Counted from the first letter of the stretch, positions 36,624 to 45,088 are shown. The stretch: 64,000 bases of DNA from an uncultured Erysipelotrichaceae bacterium (GCA_900315065.1 OMXQ01000005.1:1-64000), one strand, 5' to 3'. The notes: generated by a model from the sequence alone, not told the origin. Numbers and translations: made by a program.

Positions 36624-38129
36624 ATGAATGTAGTAATCTATGCCCGCTTTTCGAGCCACAGTCAGACCGAGCAATCCATCGAAGGTCAGTTAAAGGTTTG
36701 CTATGAATACGCGGAGCAAAATCATTATACAGTTGTCGGTGAGTACATAGACAGAGCTATGAGCGGTAAATATGATAATCGTGCCGAGTTTCAGCGTATG
36801 ATTTCCGACAGCGATAAGCACACCTTTGAGGGTGTGTTGGTGTATCAGCTTGACCGCTTTGCCCGTAACCGCTACGACAGCGCAATCTACAAAGCCAAGC
36901 TAAAAAAGAACGGTGTGAGGGTGTTATCGGCAAAAGAGAATATCACCGATGACGCATCGGGCATCCTCGTCGAAGGCGTGTTGGAGAGTATGGCGGAGTA
37001 TTATTCCGCCGAGCTTTCTCAGAAGATCCACCGAGGAATGGAAATCAACGCGCAAAAGTGTTTGTCCAACGGCAGCAATCCCGGTCTTGGGTTTAAGGTG
37101 GATAAAGACAGGCGATTTTATGTTGACGAGGACGAAGCCAAAATCGTGCGTGAGATATTTGAGCGATACGCCAGCGGTGAAACAAAGGCAGAAATCGTAA
37201 AGGATTTGAAACGCCGCAAAGTCAAAACTTCACTTGGTAACGATTTCACTTATAACAGCCTCAGCCGTATGCTGAGCAATAAACGATATATAGGAGTTTA
37301 TATGTATAAGGGGCAGGAAACGCCGGGCGGTATGCCGAGGATTTTAGACGACGATTTGTTTTACAAGGTTCAGGATATACTGGACAAAAACAAGAAGGCT
37401 CCAGCCAGAACGCACGGCGAGGGTGAGTATCTGCTGACGACAAAGCTGTTTTGCGGTCATTGCAAGAATATGATGGTCGGCTACGGCGGTACAAGTAAAA
37501 CCGGCAAACAGTATCACTATTACATCTGCAAGGAAGCCCGAAAGAAACGCTGTGATAAAACAATCGTCGGCAAAAAGAAAATTGAGGACAGAGTGATTGC
37601 AGAATGCTTGAAACTGCTTACCGATGATAACATTAAGTTTATTGCCCAAAAGGTAGCCGAGGAATGCAGCAAGAGTCCAGATAACTTGACGGTCAAGCAG
37701 TTAAAGAAAGCTATCCGAGAAGCGGATATCGCCATTGAAAACCTGTGGAGAGGTATTGAGCAAGGACAGTCCGTGCCAATGCTGACAGAACGCCTTAACA
37801 AACGTCAGGCTGAAAAAGATGCGCTTGAAGAACAGCTCGCCATTGAAGAGAACAAGCGGATATGCCTTTCGGAAGCACAGATACTCGCATTCCTCAATTT
37901 TGTCTGCGAAATGCCGCTTGATGATGTCAATAAACGCAGAGCCATCATTAACATTCTTGTTCATTCGGTGTATCTTTACGATGACCATTTTACACTGATA
38001 ATCAACGCCAGTAAGAAATCGATGAGCATTGATGACATACCGTTAGAGGAAATTGAAGAAGCCTTTAACTCCGATAAAACCTGCACGGAGCAGTGTTCGA
38101 CTATAACGTCGCCTGCTCCACGAACTTGA
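36624..38129 (+). CDS. Large serine recombinase (integrase of the element)
   Basis: 501 residues. Resolvase domain: YARFSSHSQTEQSIEGQ with the nucleophilic Ser near residue 10, LVYQLDRFARNRYDS, then the recombinase domain (GYKxD-like GLGFKVDKDRRFYVDEDEA, NKRYIGVYMYKGQE), a zinc ribbon (CGHCKNMMVGYGG ... YYICKEARKKRCDK) and a coiled coil (about 380-420). Such enzymes integrate and excise elements at short att sites. AAAGGAGG precedes the ATG. It is the last gene of the foreign block and is followed by a terminator. Confidence 0.93.
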   Translation: MNVVIYARFSSHSQTEQSIEGQLKVCYEYAEQNHYTVVGEYIDRAMSGKYDNRAEFQRMISDSDKHTFEGVLVYQLDRFARNRYDSAIYKAKLKKNGVRVLSAKENITDDASGILVEGVLESMAEYYSAELSQKIHRGMEINAQKCLSNGSNPGLGFKVDKDRRFYVDEDEAKIVREIFERYASGETKAEIVKDLKRRKVKTSLGNDFTYNSLSRMLSNKRYIGVYMYKGQETPGGMPRILDDDLFYKVQDILDKNKKAPARTHGEGEYLLTTKLFCGHCKNMMVGYGGTSKTGKQYHYYICKEARKKRCDKTIVGKKKIEDRVIAECLKLLTDDNIKFIAQKVAEECSKSPDNLTVKQLKKAIREADIAIENLWRGIEQGQSVPMLTERLNKRQAEKDALEEQLAIEENKRICLSEAQILAFLNFVCEMPLDDVNKRRAIINILVHSVYLYDDHFTLIINASKKSMSIDDIPLEEIEEAFNSDKTCTEQCSTITSPAPRT

Positions 38130-38164
38130 GAAATCGCTGATAATATTGCGGTTTCTCTTTTTTT
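38129..38164 (+). terminator. Terminator after the recombinase
   Basis: AGAAATCGC (38129-38137) pairs with GCGGTTTCT (38148-38156) with one wobble, followed by CTTTTTTT. Confidence 0.8.
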
Positions 38165-38350
38165 GTCCATAAATATCATTTATGATTGTTTTTCAAGCAC
38201 AAAATCAATCAAAAGCTGAAAATATGATCGAATTTCAATCACAAAGACAATCACAAATTATTTGCACTTGAATTTATGATTGCTTCCAATGATAATCAGC
38301 GAGTATCATCTCTGATGTATAGACCACGATAAAAGAAAGGAACCAGAAGT
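38165..38350. other. A/T-rich gap holding the probable right end of the element
   Basis: Codon style changes back to host right after this gap. It contains a repeated TTTATGATTG (about 38179 and 38272) and several AATCA/TGATT arms, which could be recombinase half-sites. I see no copy of the ssrA T-arm or acceptor sequence. AAAGGAA precedes the GNAT start. Confidence 0.4.
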
Positions 38351-38911
38351 ATGAATGCAGATATAGATATCAGTGACGTAACGTTGATGAGCGAAAGGTG
38401 CATGTTAAGACCCTGGAAGATGAGCGATGCAGAAGACCTGTTTGCCTATGCTTCAGATCCGGATGTGGGTCCGATGGCAGGCTGGCTGCCGCATAAAACA
38501 ATCCTGGAGTCCCAGGCGATTGCATCTATGTTTATTCAGGAAAAGAAAACCTTCGCCATTGAATACGAAGGTCATGTCATCGGTTCCATCGGGATTGAAA
38601 ATTATGATGAGAAGCTGTTTCCTCAGTATCAGGATCTGCAGTGCCGTGAACTAGGCTTTGTCTTATCAAAGCAATACTGGGGCAGGGGCATCATGCCGGA
38701 AGCTGCGGACAGAGTACTTTTCTATCTCTTTATGGAAAAGAAGCTGGATGTGGTATTCTGCGGTTATTTTGACTGGAACAGACAGTCCGCAAGGGTACAG
38801 GAAAAACTTGGTTTCCATGAAATCCTCCGTCACAAAAGTCTGAGACCAAACGGAAAGACAGAAACTATTGTCTCCAATGTTATGACCAGAAAAGAATACC
38901 TTGGTCATTAA
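38351..38911 (+). CDS. GNAT-family N-acetyltransferase (RimJ/RimL type)
   Basis: 186 residues, with the family opening LMSERCMLRPWKMSDAEDLF, AIEYEGHVIGSIGI, and the acetyl-CoA loop ELGFVLSKQYWGRGIMPEA (Gx-Gx-A region), then WNRQSARVQEKLGFHEI. RimJ/RimL relatives acetylate protein N-termini, and other relatives act on small amines; the substrate cannot be read. It is the first host-style gene after the element. A bidirectional terminator separates it from the converging HAD gene. Confidence 0.85.
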   Translation: MNADIDISDVTLMSERCMLRPWKMSDAEDLFAYASDPDVGPMAGWLPHKTILESQAIASMFIQEKKTFAIEYEGHVIGSIGIENYDEKLFPQYQDLQCRELGFVLSKQYWGRGIMPEAADRVLFYLFMEKKLDVVFCGYFDWNRQSARVQEKLGFHEILRHKSLRPNGKTETIVSNVMTRKEYLGH

Positions 38912-38928
38912 TACATGAGAGATATAAG

Positions 38929-38953
38929 AAAAGCGGATCTCTCCGCTTTTTTC
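38929..38953. terminator. Bidirectional terminator
   Basis: AAAAGCGGA-TCTC-TCCGCTTTTTT (core 38933-38937/38942-38946) between the converging GNAT and HAD genes. Its right edge touches the HAD stop codon. Confidence 0.85.
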
Positions 38954-39746
38954 AGAATTTCTGATTCAGAATCCGCATGACGCCTTTGTAATTATTGGAA
39001 GGTGCTGTGTGTCTTGCGATCCTCAGAATAGTCGGATGAGAATTTGCCATAGCATAGCTTTCACCGGCTTCTTTTAACATAGTCAGGTCATTGAGATAAT
39101 CTCCAAAGGCCATGGTTTCTTCTTTTGAAATGCCCAGGATTTCCTGGAGTTTCTTCAATGCTGCACCTTTGTTTACATCCTTGTGAACCAGATCAATCCA
39201 TTCCGGACCGCCCAGGACTGCATTGACTGCTTCCGGCCATTCCGTAATCTTTGCGGATACTTCGGCTGCTTTCTTTTCACGGATATAGGTTGCGATCTTG
39301 ATAATCTGATTGTCTTCTGCCGCAGCATTCAGATCGTCTGTATATTGATATTTCGTGAAATAGGTATGGACCTGTTTCTCATATTCTTTATCGTTACCGG
39401 GATGGCGGCAGATGCCTTTTTCCGCTGCACAGAGAATCGGTTCTGCCAGTTTTTCATCTTTCAATAAAGAAAGACATTGCGCAACCTCTTCCTTCGTCAG
39501 GGCATTCTGATAAATGATTTTGCCGCCGGCATAGATGATGCCGCCGTTATCCCCGATAAAGATCATTTTGTCTGCGATTCTTTCAAAGAGCTGATAGTTT
39601 GTATAATAGGGTCTGCCGCTTGCAATGACGACATGTACCTGTGGATGGGCAGGCACCCAGTCAAAGAATTCTTCCGGAATTTCCTTTTTATCGTTTACCA
39701 ATGTGCCGTCCATATCCACGGCAATCAATCTGATTTTTGTATTCAT
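38952..39746 (-). CDS. HAD-superfamily hydrolase, Cof type
   Basis: 264 residues. Motif I VDMDGTLVNDKKEIP (nucleophilic Asp about 11), motif II IASGRPYYT, motif III Lys in KDVNKGAALKKL and motif IV GDYLNDLTMLKEAG, all intact, with a C2-type cap in the middle. Cof-type enzymes dephosphorylate sugar phosphates, nucleotides or cofactors. Monocistronic on the minus strand. Confidence 0.9.
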   Translation of the reverse strand: MNTKIRLIAVDMDGTLVNDKKEIPEEFFDWVPAHPQVHVVIASGRPYYTNYQLFERIADKMIFIGDNGGIIYAGGKIIYQNALTKEEVAQCLSLLKDEKLAEPILCAAEKGICRHPGNDKEYEKQVHTYFTKYQYTDDLNAAAEDNQIIKIATYIREKKAAEVSAKITEWPEAVNAVLGGPEWIDLVHKDVNKGAALKKLQEILGISKEETMAFGDYLNDLTMLKEAGESYAMANSHPTILRIARHTAPSNNYKGVMRILNQKF

Positions 39747-40022
39747 GGGGCCATTATATAAGAAAAAAATTCAGGTGAATACTGTTTTCCACATGCCGGA
39801 AAAATGTAAACGGATTCATTTCCTGGAGGGAGGAAAGTCATCAGATTTTCGGCAGAATTTTTTTGGACAGTGATGGATCCAGAAAGAACCAGACTGCCTG
39901 TAAAAGGGCTTATTTTATTCAGTTTTTTATTCGGACAAGTCTTAAAAATGTATGGTTGTTAAGCCATATTCTGAATGTCTGAAAATGAAACCGCTTACTA
40001 TAAAATATTTGTAAAAAATGTA
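39747..40022. other. Intergenic stretch without a confident gene
   Basis: Contains the HAD gene's upstream region. A 29-codon plus-strand frame at 39873-39962 (M-D-P-E-R start, hydrophobic middle) has no good ribosome site and is not called. Nothing else is clear before the promoter at 40023. Confidence 0.4.
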
Positions 40023-40050
40023 TTGACACAATTTTTTATAGTGCTATATT
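40023..40050 (+). promoter_or_regulatory. Strong promoter of the tandem-hairpin RNA
   Basis: Perfect TTGACA (40023-40028), 16-nt spacer, extended -10 TGCTATATT (40042-40050). No ribosome site or sizeable frame follows, and the first hairpin starts 22 nt downstream. Confidence 0.85.
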
Positions 40051-40056
40051 AATGCC

Positions 40057-40527
40057 TGCACGGTAAAAACAAATCAGATATTCAATACGAAATCTGATCG
40101 ATATACACGGGCTGACTGATCCTGTAAAAAGGATCAGGTGATATATAAGAACAAATCAATTTCCATTGGAAATTGAGCGATATACAACGATAAATCAACC
40201 GCATAAACAGGCGGTTGAGCGTAATATAGCAAGGACCTGATGATATATCATCGGGTAGATATATAAGTACAAATCGATGAAGAAATTCATCGAGTGATAT
40301 ATACAGACAAACCGGTCATTCCTATTGACCGGGTGATATATGACAAGTGCCTGAAGATAAGTCTTCGGGTTGATATATAAAAACAAATCAGCCGCAGATC
40401 AAACGGCTGAGCGTAATATGGCAAGGACCTGATGGAAAATCATCGGGTAGATATACAGCAATAACATGGTGCAGAGCATCGTGAGAAATATATACAGATT
40501 GATGAGACTGAAGTCTCGTTTTTTTTT
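40057..40527 (+). ncRNA. Tandem-hairpin RNA: twelve hairpins at a ~39-nt pitch
   Basis: Twelve stem-loops follow one another. Arms: 40073-79/40092-98, 40116-23/40130-37, 40156-64/40168-76, 40195-202/40211-18, 40236-43/40248-55, 40274-81/40286-93 (GAAA loop), 40312-18/40326-32, 40350-57/40362-69, 40388-94/40404-10, 40428-34/40441-47, 40465-72/40476-83, and the terminator. Starts are 37-43 nt apart. Stem sequences differ but stay fully paired, with G-U pairs at hairpins 5, 8, 10 and 11, evidence for structure at RNA level. Linkers are nearly constant (GATATATAA, GATATACA, GTAATATAGC, then ACAAATC). Hairpins 4-6 resemble 9-11, a higher-order repeat of about 193 nt. Not a known RNA class to me. 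Confidence 0.78.
40504..40527 (+). terminator. Terminator of the tandem-hairpin RNA
   Basis: GAGACT (40504-40509) pairs with AGTCTC (40512-40517) and is followed by G and nine Ts. It is also the twelfth hairpin in phase with the array. It lies 63 nt before the phasin-like start, so the array could also act as a leader. Confidence 0.9.
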
Positions 40528-40590
40528 GCGTTTTGGTGCTATCATAAAGGCAGATAAAGTATTTTCATATCATTGAAGGAGGATAATTTT

Positions 40591-40863
40591 ATGGATGTTC
40601 AGGAAATGCTCAAGAACGTATTGCTGGCTCAGGTAGGTGCTGTTGCTTTGACAGCTGAAAAGGGCAATGATCTGCTCAAGACTCTTGTTGAAAAGGGTGA
40701 AATTACCGTTGAACAGGGCAAGGCACTGAATGAAGAGCTCAAGCGCAAGGCTGAAGAAAAGAAAGAACCGGAAAAGAAGGATGTCACCTCTCTTCTGGAT
40801 GGTCTGAGTGATGAAGATCTTGCCAAGCTCAAGGAAGCAATCGCAAAGAAAGAAGAAAAGTAA
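40591..40863 (+). CDS. Phasin-like small helical protein
   Basis: 90 residues, fully helical and charged: LLAQVGAVALTAEKGNDLLKTLVEKGEITVEQGKALNEELKRK. This fits short phasin-like proteins listed as polyhydroxyalkanoate synthesis regulators, which in many Bacillota occur without any PHA genes. GGAGG is 8 nt upstream of the ATG at 40591. The stop overlaps the AarF start by one base (TAATG), so both are made from one message. The real role in such organisms is unknown. Confidence 0.8.
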   Translation: MDVQEMLKNVLLAQVGAVALTAEKGNDLLKTLVEKGEITVEQGKALNEELKRKAEEKKEPEKKDVTSLLDGLSDEDLAKLKEAIAKKEEK

Positions 40864-42518
40864 TGAAAAGTGCTGCGGAAAATACAGAACTCGCAATGGC
40901 CGAGAAGAAGTTTTCCAATGGCACACGTCTGAATGAAATCCGCCAGATTCTTCAAAGGAATCACATAATGCGCGGCGTCTCGCCTGAGAAGCTGCGCATT
41001 ATTTTAGAACAGCTTGGTCCGACTTATATCAAGATCGGCCAGATCATGTCTCTGCATTCGGATATTCTGCCGGAAGAATATTGCAGAGAATTGATGAAGC
41101 TGAATTCTGATGTACCGCCGATGGACTTTTCAGAGGTGAAGCAGGTCATTGAGGAAGCCTATGCGCGTCCGGTCGATGATGTGTTCGCATCCATTGACGA
41201 ACATTCTTTAGGTGCGGCTTCCATTGCCCAGGTGCATCGGGCAGTATTGAAGAACGGGGATCAGGTCATTATCAAAGTTCAGCGCAAAGGCGTTCATGAA
41301 CTCATGAGCCGGGATATTTCCTTATTGCATAGTGCAGTCAGAAAACTGCCCGTTGTCAATTCGATTAAGAATGTCGTTGATCTCGACATGGTATTGGATG
41401 AGATGTGGAACATCGCCCAGCAGGAGATGAATTTCCTGCAGGAAGCTGACAACATGGAAGAATTCGCAAAGAATAATGCGGATGTGAAATATGTCGGCGT
41501 ACCTGCTCTTTATCGTGAGTATACAACTTCTACAGTGCTCGTCATGGAATATGTGGAAGGCTATAACATCACTGACATTGAAGGATTGAAGGAAGCCGGG
41601 TATGACCTGGACGAAATCGGCATGAAGCTGGTAAATAATTACATCCGTCAGGTCATGCGGGATGGTTTCTTTCATGCGGATCCTCACCCGGGCAATCTCA
41701 AGATCAGAGACGGCAAGATCATCTGGCTGGATATGGGCATGATGGGAAGACTTACCGATCTGCAGAGAGAAATCATGATCCGCGGGGTCAGAGGCATTGC
41801 CAACCATGATATCGGGATGGTAGAAAGTGCCGTCCTGGATCTCGGCGACTTTACGACTTCGCCTGACCGGCATCTTTTATACGAAGATTTGCGGGATTTC
41901 CTGGAAATCTATGGAAATGCAAATCTGGGATCCATCAGGCTGGGAGATGCTTTGCTGGATGTCATGGATATCATGAAGCGCAACCATATCCGCATGCCGC
42001 ATGGATTGACCATGCTGGCAAGAGGCTTGTCTCATATGCAGGGGGATCTGACTGTGATTGCCCCGCGGATTTCCATGGCTGAAATCGCTGCTGCAAGAGT
42101 AAAGGAAGACTATCTTCATAATTTTGATCTGCGTCAGGAAATCGAGCACAAGGCAGAAAAACTCAATATCTCGCTGGATAAGGGCGTTGAATTACCTGCC
42201 CTGATCAATGATGCCTTGAAGGAATATCTGCGAGGGGAAGGCAGAGCCAATCTGAAATTGCAGATCTCCGGTCCTTTTGCCCAGGTTCTCTATACTGTTA
42301 CCAGAAATCTGGTGATCGGTCTTGGTGTATCTGCCTTGTTCATTTCTTCGTCTATTATCTGTATGACAAATATGGAACCGAAAGTTTTCGGCATTCCGTT
42401 AATCGGCTTTGCCGGCTACAGCATCGCAGTCGGTATTTCTGTTATTCTCTCCGGCAGATATCTCTGGCGTCATCACAAGCAGAAAGACCGGCGTGATTCG
42501 GCACCGATCTCTCATTAG
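40863..42518 (+). CDS. AarF/UbiB (ABC1/ADCK) family atypical kinase
   Basis: 551 residues. The family KxGQ region reads YIKIGQIMSLHSDILPEEY. Nucleotide elements are SLGAASIAQVHRAVLKNG (Ala-rich loop) and VIIKVQRKG, and DGFFHADPHPGNL and IWLDMGMMG carry the catalytic Asn/Asp. Two C-terminal membrane helices (about 475-530). UbiB proteins support coenzyme-Q synthesis in Proteobacteria; Bacillota members have unassigned lipid-linked roles. It is translationally coupled to the phasin-like gene, suggesting the two act together at the membrane. Confidence 0.92.
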   Translation: MKSAAENTELAMAEKKFSNGTRLNEIRQILQRNHIMRGVSPEKLRIILEQLGPTYIKIGQIMSLHSDILPEEYCRELMKLNSDVPPMDFSEVKQVIEEAYARPVDDVFASIDEHSLGAASIAQVHRAVLKNGDQVIIKVQRKGVHELMSRDISLLHSAVRKLPVVNSIKNVVDLDMVLDEMWNIAQQEMNFLQEADNMEEFAKNNADVKYVGVPALYREYTTSTVLVMEYVEGYNITDIEGLKEAGYDLDEIGMKLVNNYIRQVMRDGFFHADPHPGNLKIRDGKIIWLDMGMMGRLTDLQREIMIRGVRGIANHDIGMVESAVLDLGDFTTSPDRHLLYEDLRDFLEIYGNANLGSIRLGDALLDVMDIMKRNHIRMPHGLTMLARGLSHMQGDLTVIAPRISMAEIAAARVKEDYLHNFDLRQEIEHKAEKLNISLDKGVELPALINDALKEYLRGEGRANLKLQISGPFAQVLYTVTRNLVIGLGVSALFISSSIICMTNMEPKVFGIPLIGFAGYSIAVGISVILSGRYLWRHHKQKDRRDSAPISH

Positions 42519-42539
42519 CGGCTGGAAATGCCGCTTTTT
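42517..42539 (+). terminator. Terminator after aarF
   Basis: AGCGGC (42517-42522) pairs with GCCGCT (42530-42535), followed by TTTTT; it begins at the stop codon. Confidence 0.85.
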
Positions 42540-42569
42540 CTCTCTGTGTTTTTGTTCTTGTTTCTTTGT

Positions 42570-43499
42570 TTAATATCCCTGCTTCTGATCAACGACATGT
42601 TCCAGCGGCTCACCTTTCAGATAATGACCCAGGTTTTCATAGAAAATATCCAGTACTTTCTCATAGGTGACTGCTGCATTGAAGCGGCCGGATATATGAG
42701 GAGTAATATAGACATTCTCTGTGTTCCAGAGAGCACTGTTTTTCGGCAATGGTTCCTGTTCGGTTACATCCAGTCCGGCCCCGGATAATTTACCTTCGTG
42801 CATGACTTTGATCAGAGCTTCTGTATCAATGGCAGATCCTCGTCCGACATTGATCAGAATGGCACCTGTCTTCATTTTACGCAGTCTTTCAAGATCAAAG
42901 AGGTGTTGGGTGCTGGCTGTACCTGGAAGAGACAAAGCAACGACATCCATCATAGGCAATAGTTCGTCCAGATGATCCATGGTTGTAAGTTCCTTCAGGT
43001 AATCCGGCTTTTCATGCATGGTTCTGCGGATGCCGTAGACTTCTGCACCCAGCATTGCCATCTTCCTGGCATAGGAAGAGCCGATGTTGCCCATGCCTAC
43101 GGAAAGAACTTTGGAAGTTGAAAGGGTTCTGACAGAACCGAGGTTGTTCCAGCTGTGGGACTGGCTCTGTGCCTGATAGCGGTAGAGATTCTTCATGATA
43201 GCCAGTGTGACGCCAAGCATGTGCTCGGAAATCGCTTCACCATAGGCACCGGAAGCATTGGTTACAGTTACCTTCGGCAGATTGGAATAGGAACCTGCGC
43301 CGGCACTATCCAGCTGCAGCCATTTCAGTTTCTCTGCGTCTTTCAATAAGGACGGGGAAACATTGCCTAAAATGACTTCCGCTTCTTTCACATCTTCAGG
43401 CGTCAGACGATCACGATCAGTAAATCTGATCTCGGAACAAAGGTCCAGAAATTTCTGTCTGTATTTTTCTTCAATCGGGGTTGCAAAGAGAATATTCAT
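42570..43499 (-). CDS. D-isomer-specific 2-hydroxyacid dehydrogenase
   Basis: 309 residues from the ATG at 43499 with AGGAG upstream; an upstream in-frame extension has no family match. Rossmann motif LSVGMGNIGSSYAR, then INVGRGSAIDTEAL (Arg), DVTEQEPLP (Glu) and YITPHISG (His), so the catalytic set is complete. It oxidises or reduces 2-hydroxy/2-keto acids such as hydroxypyruvate with NAD(P). The substrate is undetermined. Monocistronic. Confidence 0.9.
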   Translation of the reverse strand: MNILFATPIEEKYRQKFLDLCSEIRFTDRDRLTPEDVKEAEVILGNVSPSLLKDAEKLKWLQLDSAGAGSYSNLPKVTVTNASGAYGEAISEHMLGVTLAIMKNLYRYQAQSQSHSWNNLGSVRTLSTSKVLSVGMGNIGSSYARKMAMLGAEVYGIRRTMHEKPDYLKELTTMDHLDELLPMMDVVALSLPGTASTQHLFDLERLRKMKTGAILINVGRGSAIDTEALIKVMHEGKLSGAGLDVTEQEPLPKNSALWNTENVYITPHISGRFNAAVTYEKVLDIFYENLGHYLKGEPLEHVVDQKQGY

Positions 43500-43585
43500 A
43501 TTGTGCTCCTTTTTTCTTTTTTCATCATTACTGTAATTTGTTTGCCGGCAGTCGGCAAGTTTTTTCATGGTTTATAAAGAAGGAA

Positions 43586-43594
43586 TGCTATAAT
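43586..43594 (+). promoter_or_regulatory. Extended -10 upstream of the broken beta-lactamase-fold gene
   Basis: TGCTATAAT (43586-43594) with no clear -35. It lies 61 nt before the ATG at 43656. Confidence 0.5.
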
Positions 43595-43655
43595 GACAAA
43601 GTTTATAAAAGATCAAGTGTCGAAGTGTATTTGTTAATAGAAATGAGGACAAGCC

Positions 43656-45088
43656 ATGGCAGCAAAAAAAAGAAAGAGAAGACTCAGGAAAAGCGTCAGA
43701 ATTATTCTGTATTTTGTCATAGGTGCAGCAGTGACAGTTTCAGGTGTCTATGTGTATCAGCTGCATCAGAAGAAAAAGGCTTGCTTGTTTCCATGGAAGA
43801 GCAGATGAATGTGAATTTCCTGGATACAGATCAGATCAGCTGGGATGGGGAAAGTGGAAAAGCAGAATATGCAAAAGCTTCTGTTGATGCTTTGACGCTT
43901 GCAGAAGCAGATGAGAAAGGCATGCATGCAGAACTGAGTGCAGATCCTGCTTCCATCGATCTTTCTCAGGGTGGAACAGTTGAAGTAACATGGAAATTGA
44001 CGTGTACAGACGGGTATCATCAGAAAGCAGAAAAGACATGGACGCGCAGCATCACGATTGCAGATACAAAGCCGCCTGTGATTACATTGAAAGAAGAAAG
44101 CGTATCTATCGTAACAGATGCGGATTTTGATCCGAAGACCAATATTGAAAGCGTCAGTGATGTCGTTGACGGTGATATACATACATATGCGGAAGCGGAA
44201 GGCAATAATGCATATACAATTTCCAGCAATGTTGACACAGGTACACCAGGCGAATATACGGTTTCCATTGCGGCATTGGATACAAACGGCAATAAAGCAG
44301 AAGCTTCTTATAGCGTTGTGGTCAGCCAGAGACCGGCTGTGGTGACAACTTATAGTGAAGATTTCGAACCGGAAGCTATCGGGTCGCCGCGCTATGATCC
44401 GGATGAATTGAAAACAAAGATTAATAATTATCTGAGTTCCTATACAGGTTCAGAAGAATCCTGGCAGGTCAGTGTTCTTTTTGACGGCGGCGAGGTTGCG
44501 ATCAATACAAAGCAGCAGCAGTCAGCCAGTGATATGAAATTGTTTGTGGCCGGTACTGTTTATGAAAACTATGATGCTTTGTGCAATGCTAGGGGCAGAG
44601 ACAATATTGATTCCAATCTGAAAAGCATGATTACCATCAGTTCCAACGAAGCCTAGATCTATCTGGCTCAAGCCTTGGGAAAAGGCAGTTATGCAAGGGG
44701 TATGAAGGTTGTTTCTGACTGGGCTTCTGCCAACGGCTTTGTCTCTACTTACGGGATGAGCAGACCGGGAGAAAATTATACCAGTGCCTATGATTGTGCC
44801 TTGTTTATCCGGAAAGCTGAAAATGGAGAACTGCCGCATTCCAGTGACATCATTTCCCTTCTGAAGCAGCAGCAATTTACCCACAAGATTCCTTCAGGCC
44901 TGCCTGAGGGAGTCGTTTCCGGCAATAAGACGGGTGAACTGGATACAACCCAGAACGATGCAGCAATTGTCTATGCGCCAGCCGGCACATATGAAATTGC
45001 GGTTCTTTCCGATAACGTTGATAGTGATGCTGCGATTGCAAGAATCCGGGATATTTCTTCGCTGGTTTATCATTATCTCAACGGCTGA
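43656..45088 (+). pseudogene. Membrane-anchored beta-lactamase-fold serine hydrolase, frameshifted and with an in-frame TAG
   Basis: The ATG at 43656 gives a Lys/Arg head and a membrane helix (IILYFVIGAAVTVSGVYVYQ). The frame is lost at an A-run near 43771-43775; adding one A joins it to the long frame GLLVSMEEQMNVNF. That frame contains Ig-like/cadherin-like domains (ITIADTKPPVITL), then a class A beta-lactamase-like domain with S-D-M-K (SxxK), ITISSNEA (SxN) and GNKTGEL (KTG). A TAG at 44654-44656 cuts it just after the SxN motif; the same frame continues as IYLAQALGKGSYARG to 45088. Two lesions suggest a decaying gene. Intact relatives are surface peptidase-like proteins of unclear substrate. 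Confidence 0.8.

Larger units (their letters stand above)
14876..38350. mobile_element. Integrated mobilizable element (approximate limits) carrying a pilus locus and an RdRP-like polymerase
   Basis: The block between ssrA and the GNAT gene differs from both sides in codon and base style (rich in GCG, CGG, CGC, GAC). It holds a large serine recombinase at its right end, MobC, a relaxase, a candidate oriT, ParM/RHH and ParB homologues, and a pilus cargo. No mating-pore genes (VirB4, VirD4, TraG) are present, so it looks mobilizable rather than self-conjugative. I could not find a direct repeat of the ssrA 3' end near 38.1-38.35 kb, and a large serine recombinase need not target tmRNA. The exact att sites, and whether the SGNH gene at 14972 belongs to the element, remain open. 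Confidence 0.6.

Noticed and set aside
38100-38350. Direct repeat of the tmRNA 3' end as attR
   Set aside because: Read through for GTTCGACTCCC and CAGCTCCACCA; neither is present.
39873-39962. 29-codon hydrophobic small protein
   Set aside because: No convincing ribosome site or family; left as a remark only.
40195-40386. Minus-strand 63-residue open frame within the hairpin array
   Set aside because: Its repetitive peptide merely reflects the DNA repeats; there is no ribosome site.
40060-40527. CRISPR or tandem-guide (TIGR-type) array
   Set aside because: The constant parts are short A/T-rich linkers, the variable parts are each self-complementary, and no cas or Tas-like gene is nearby.
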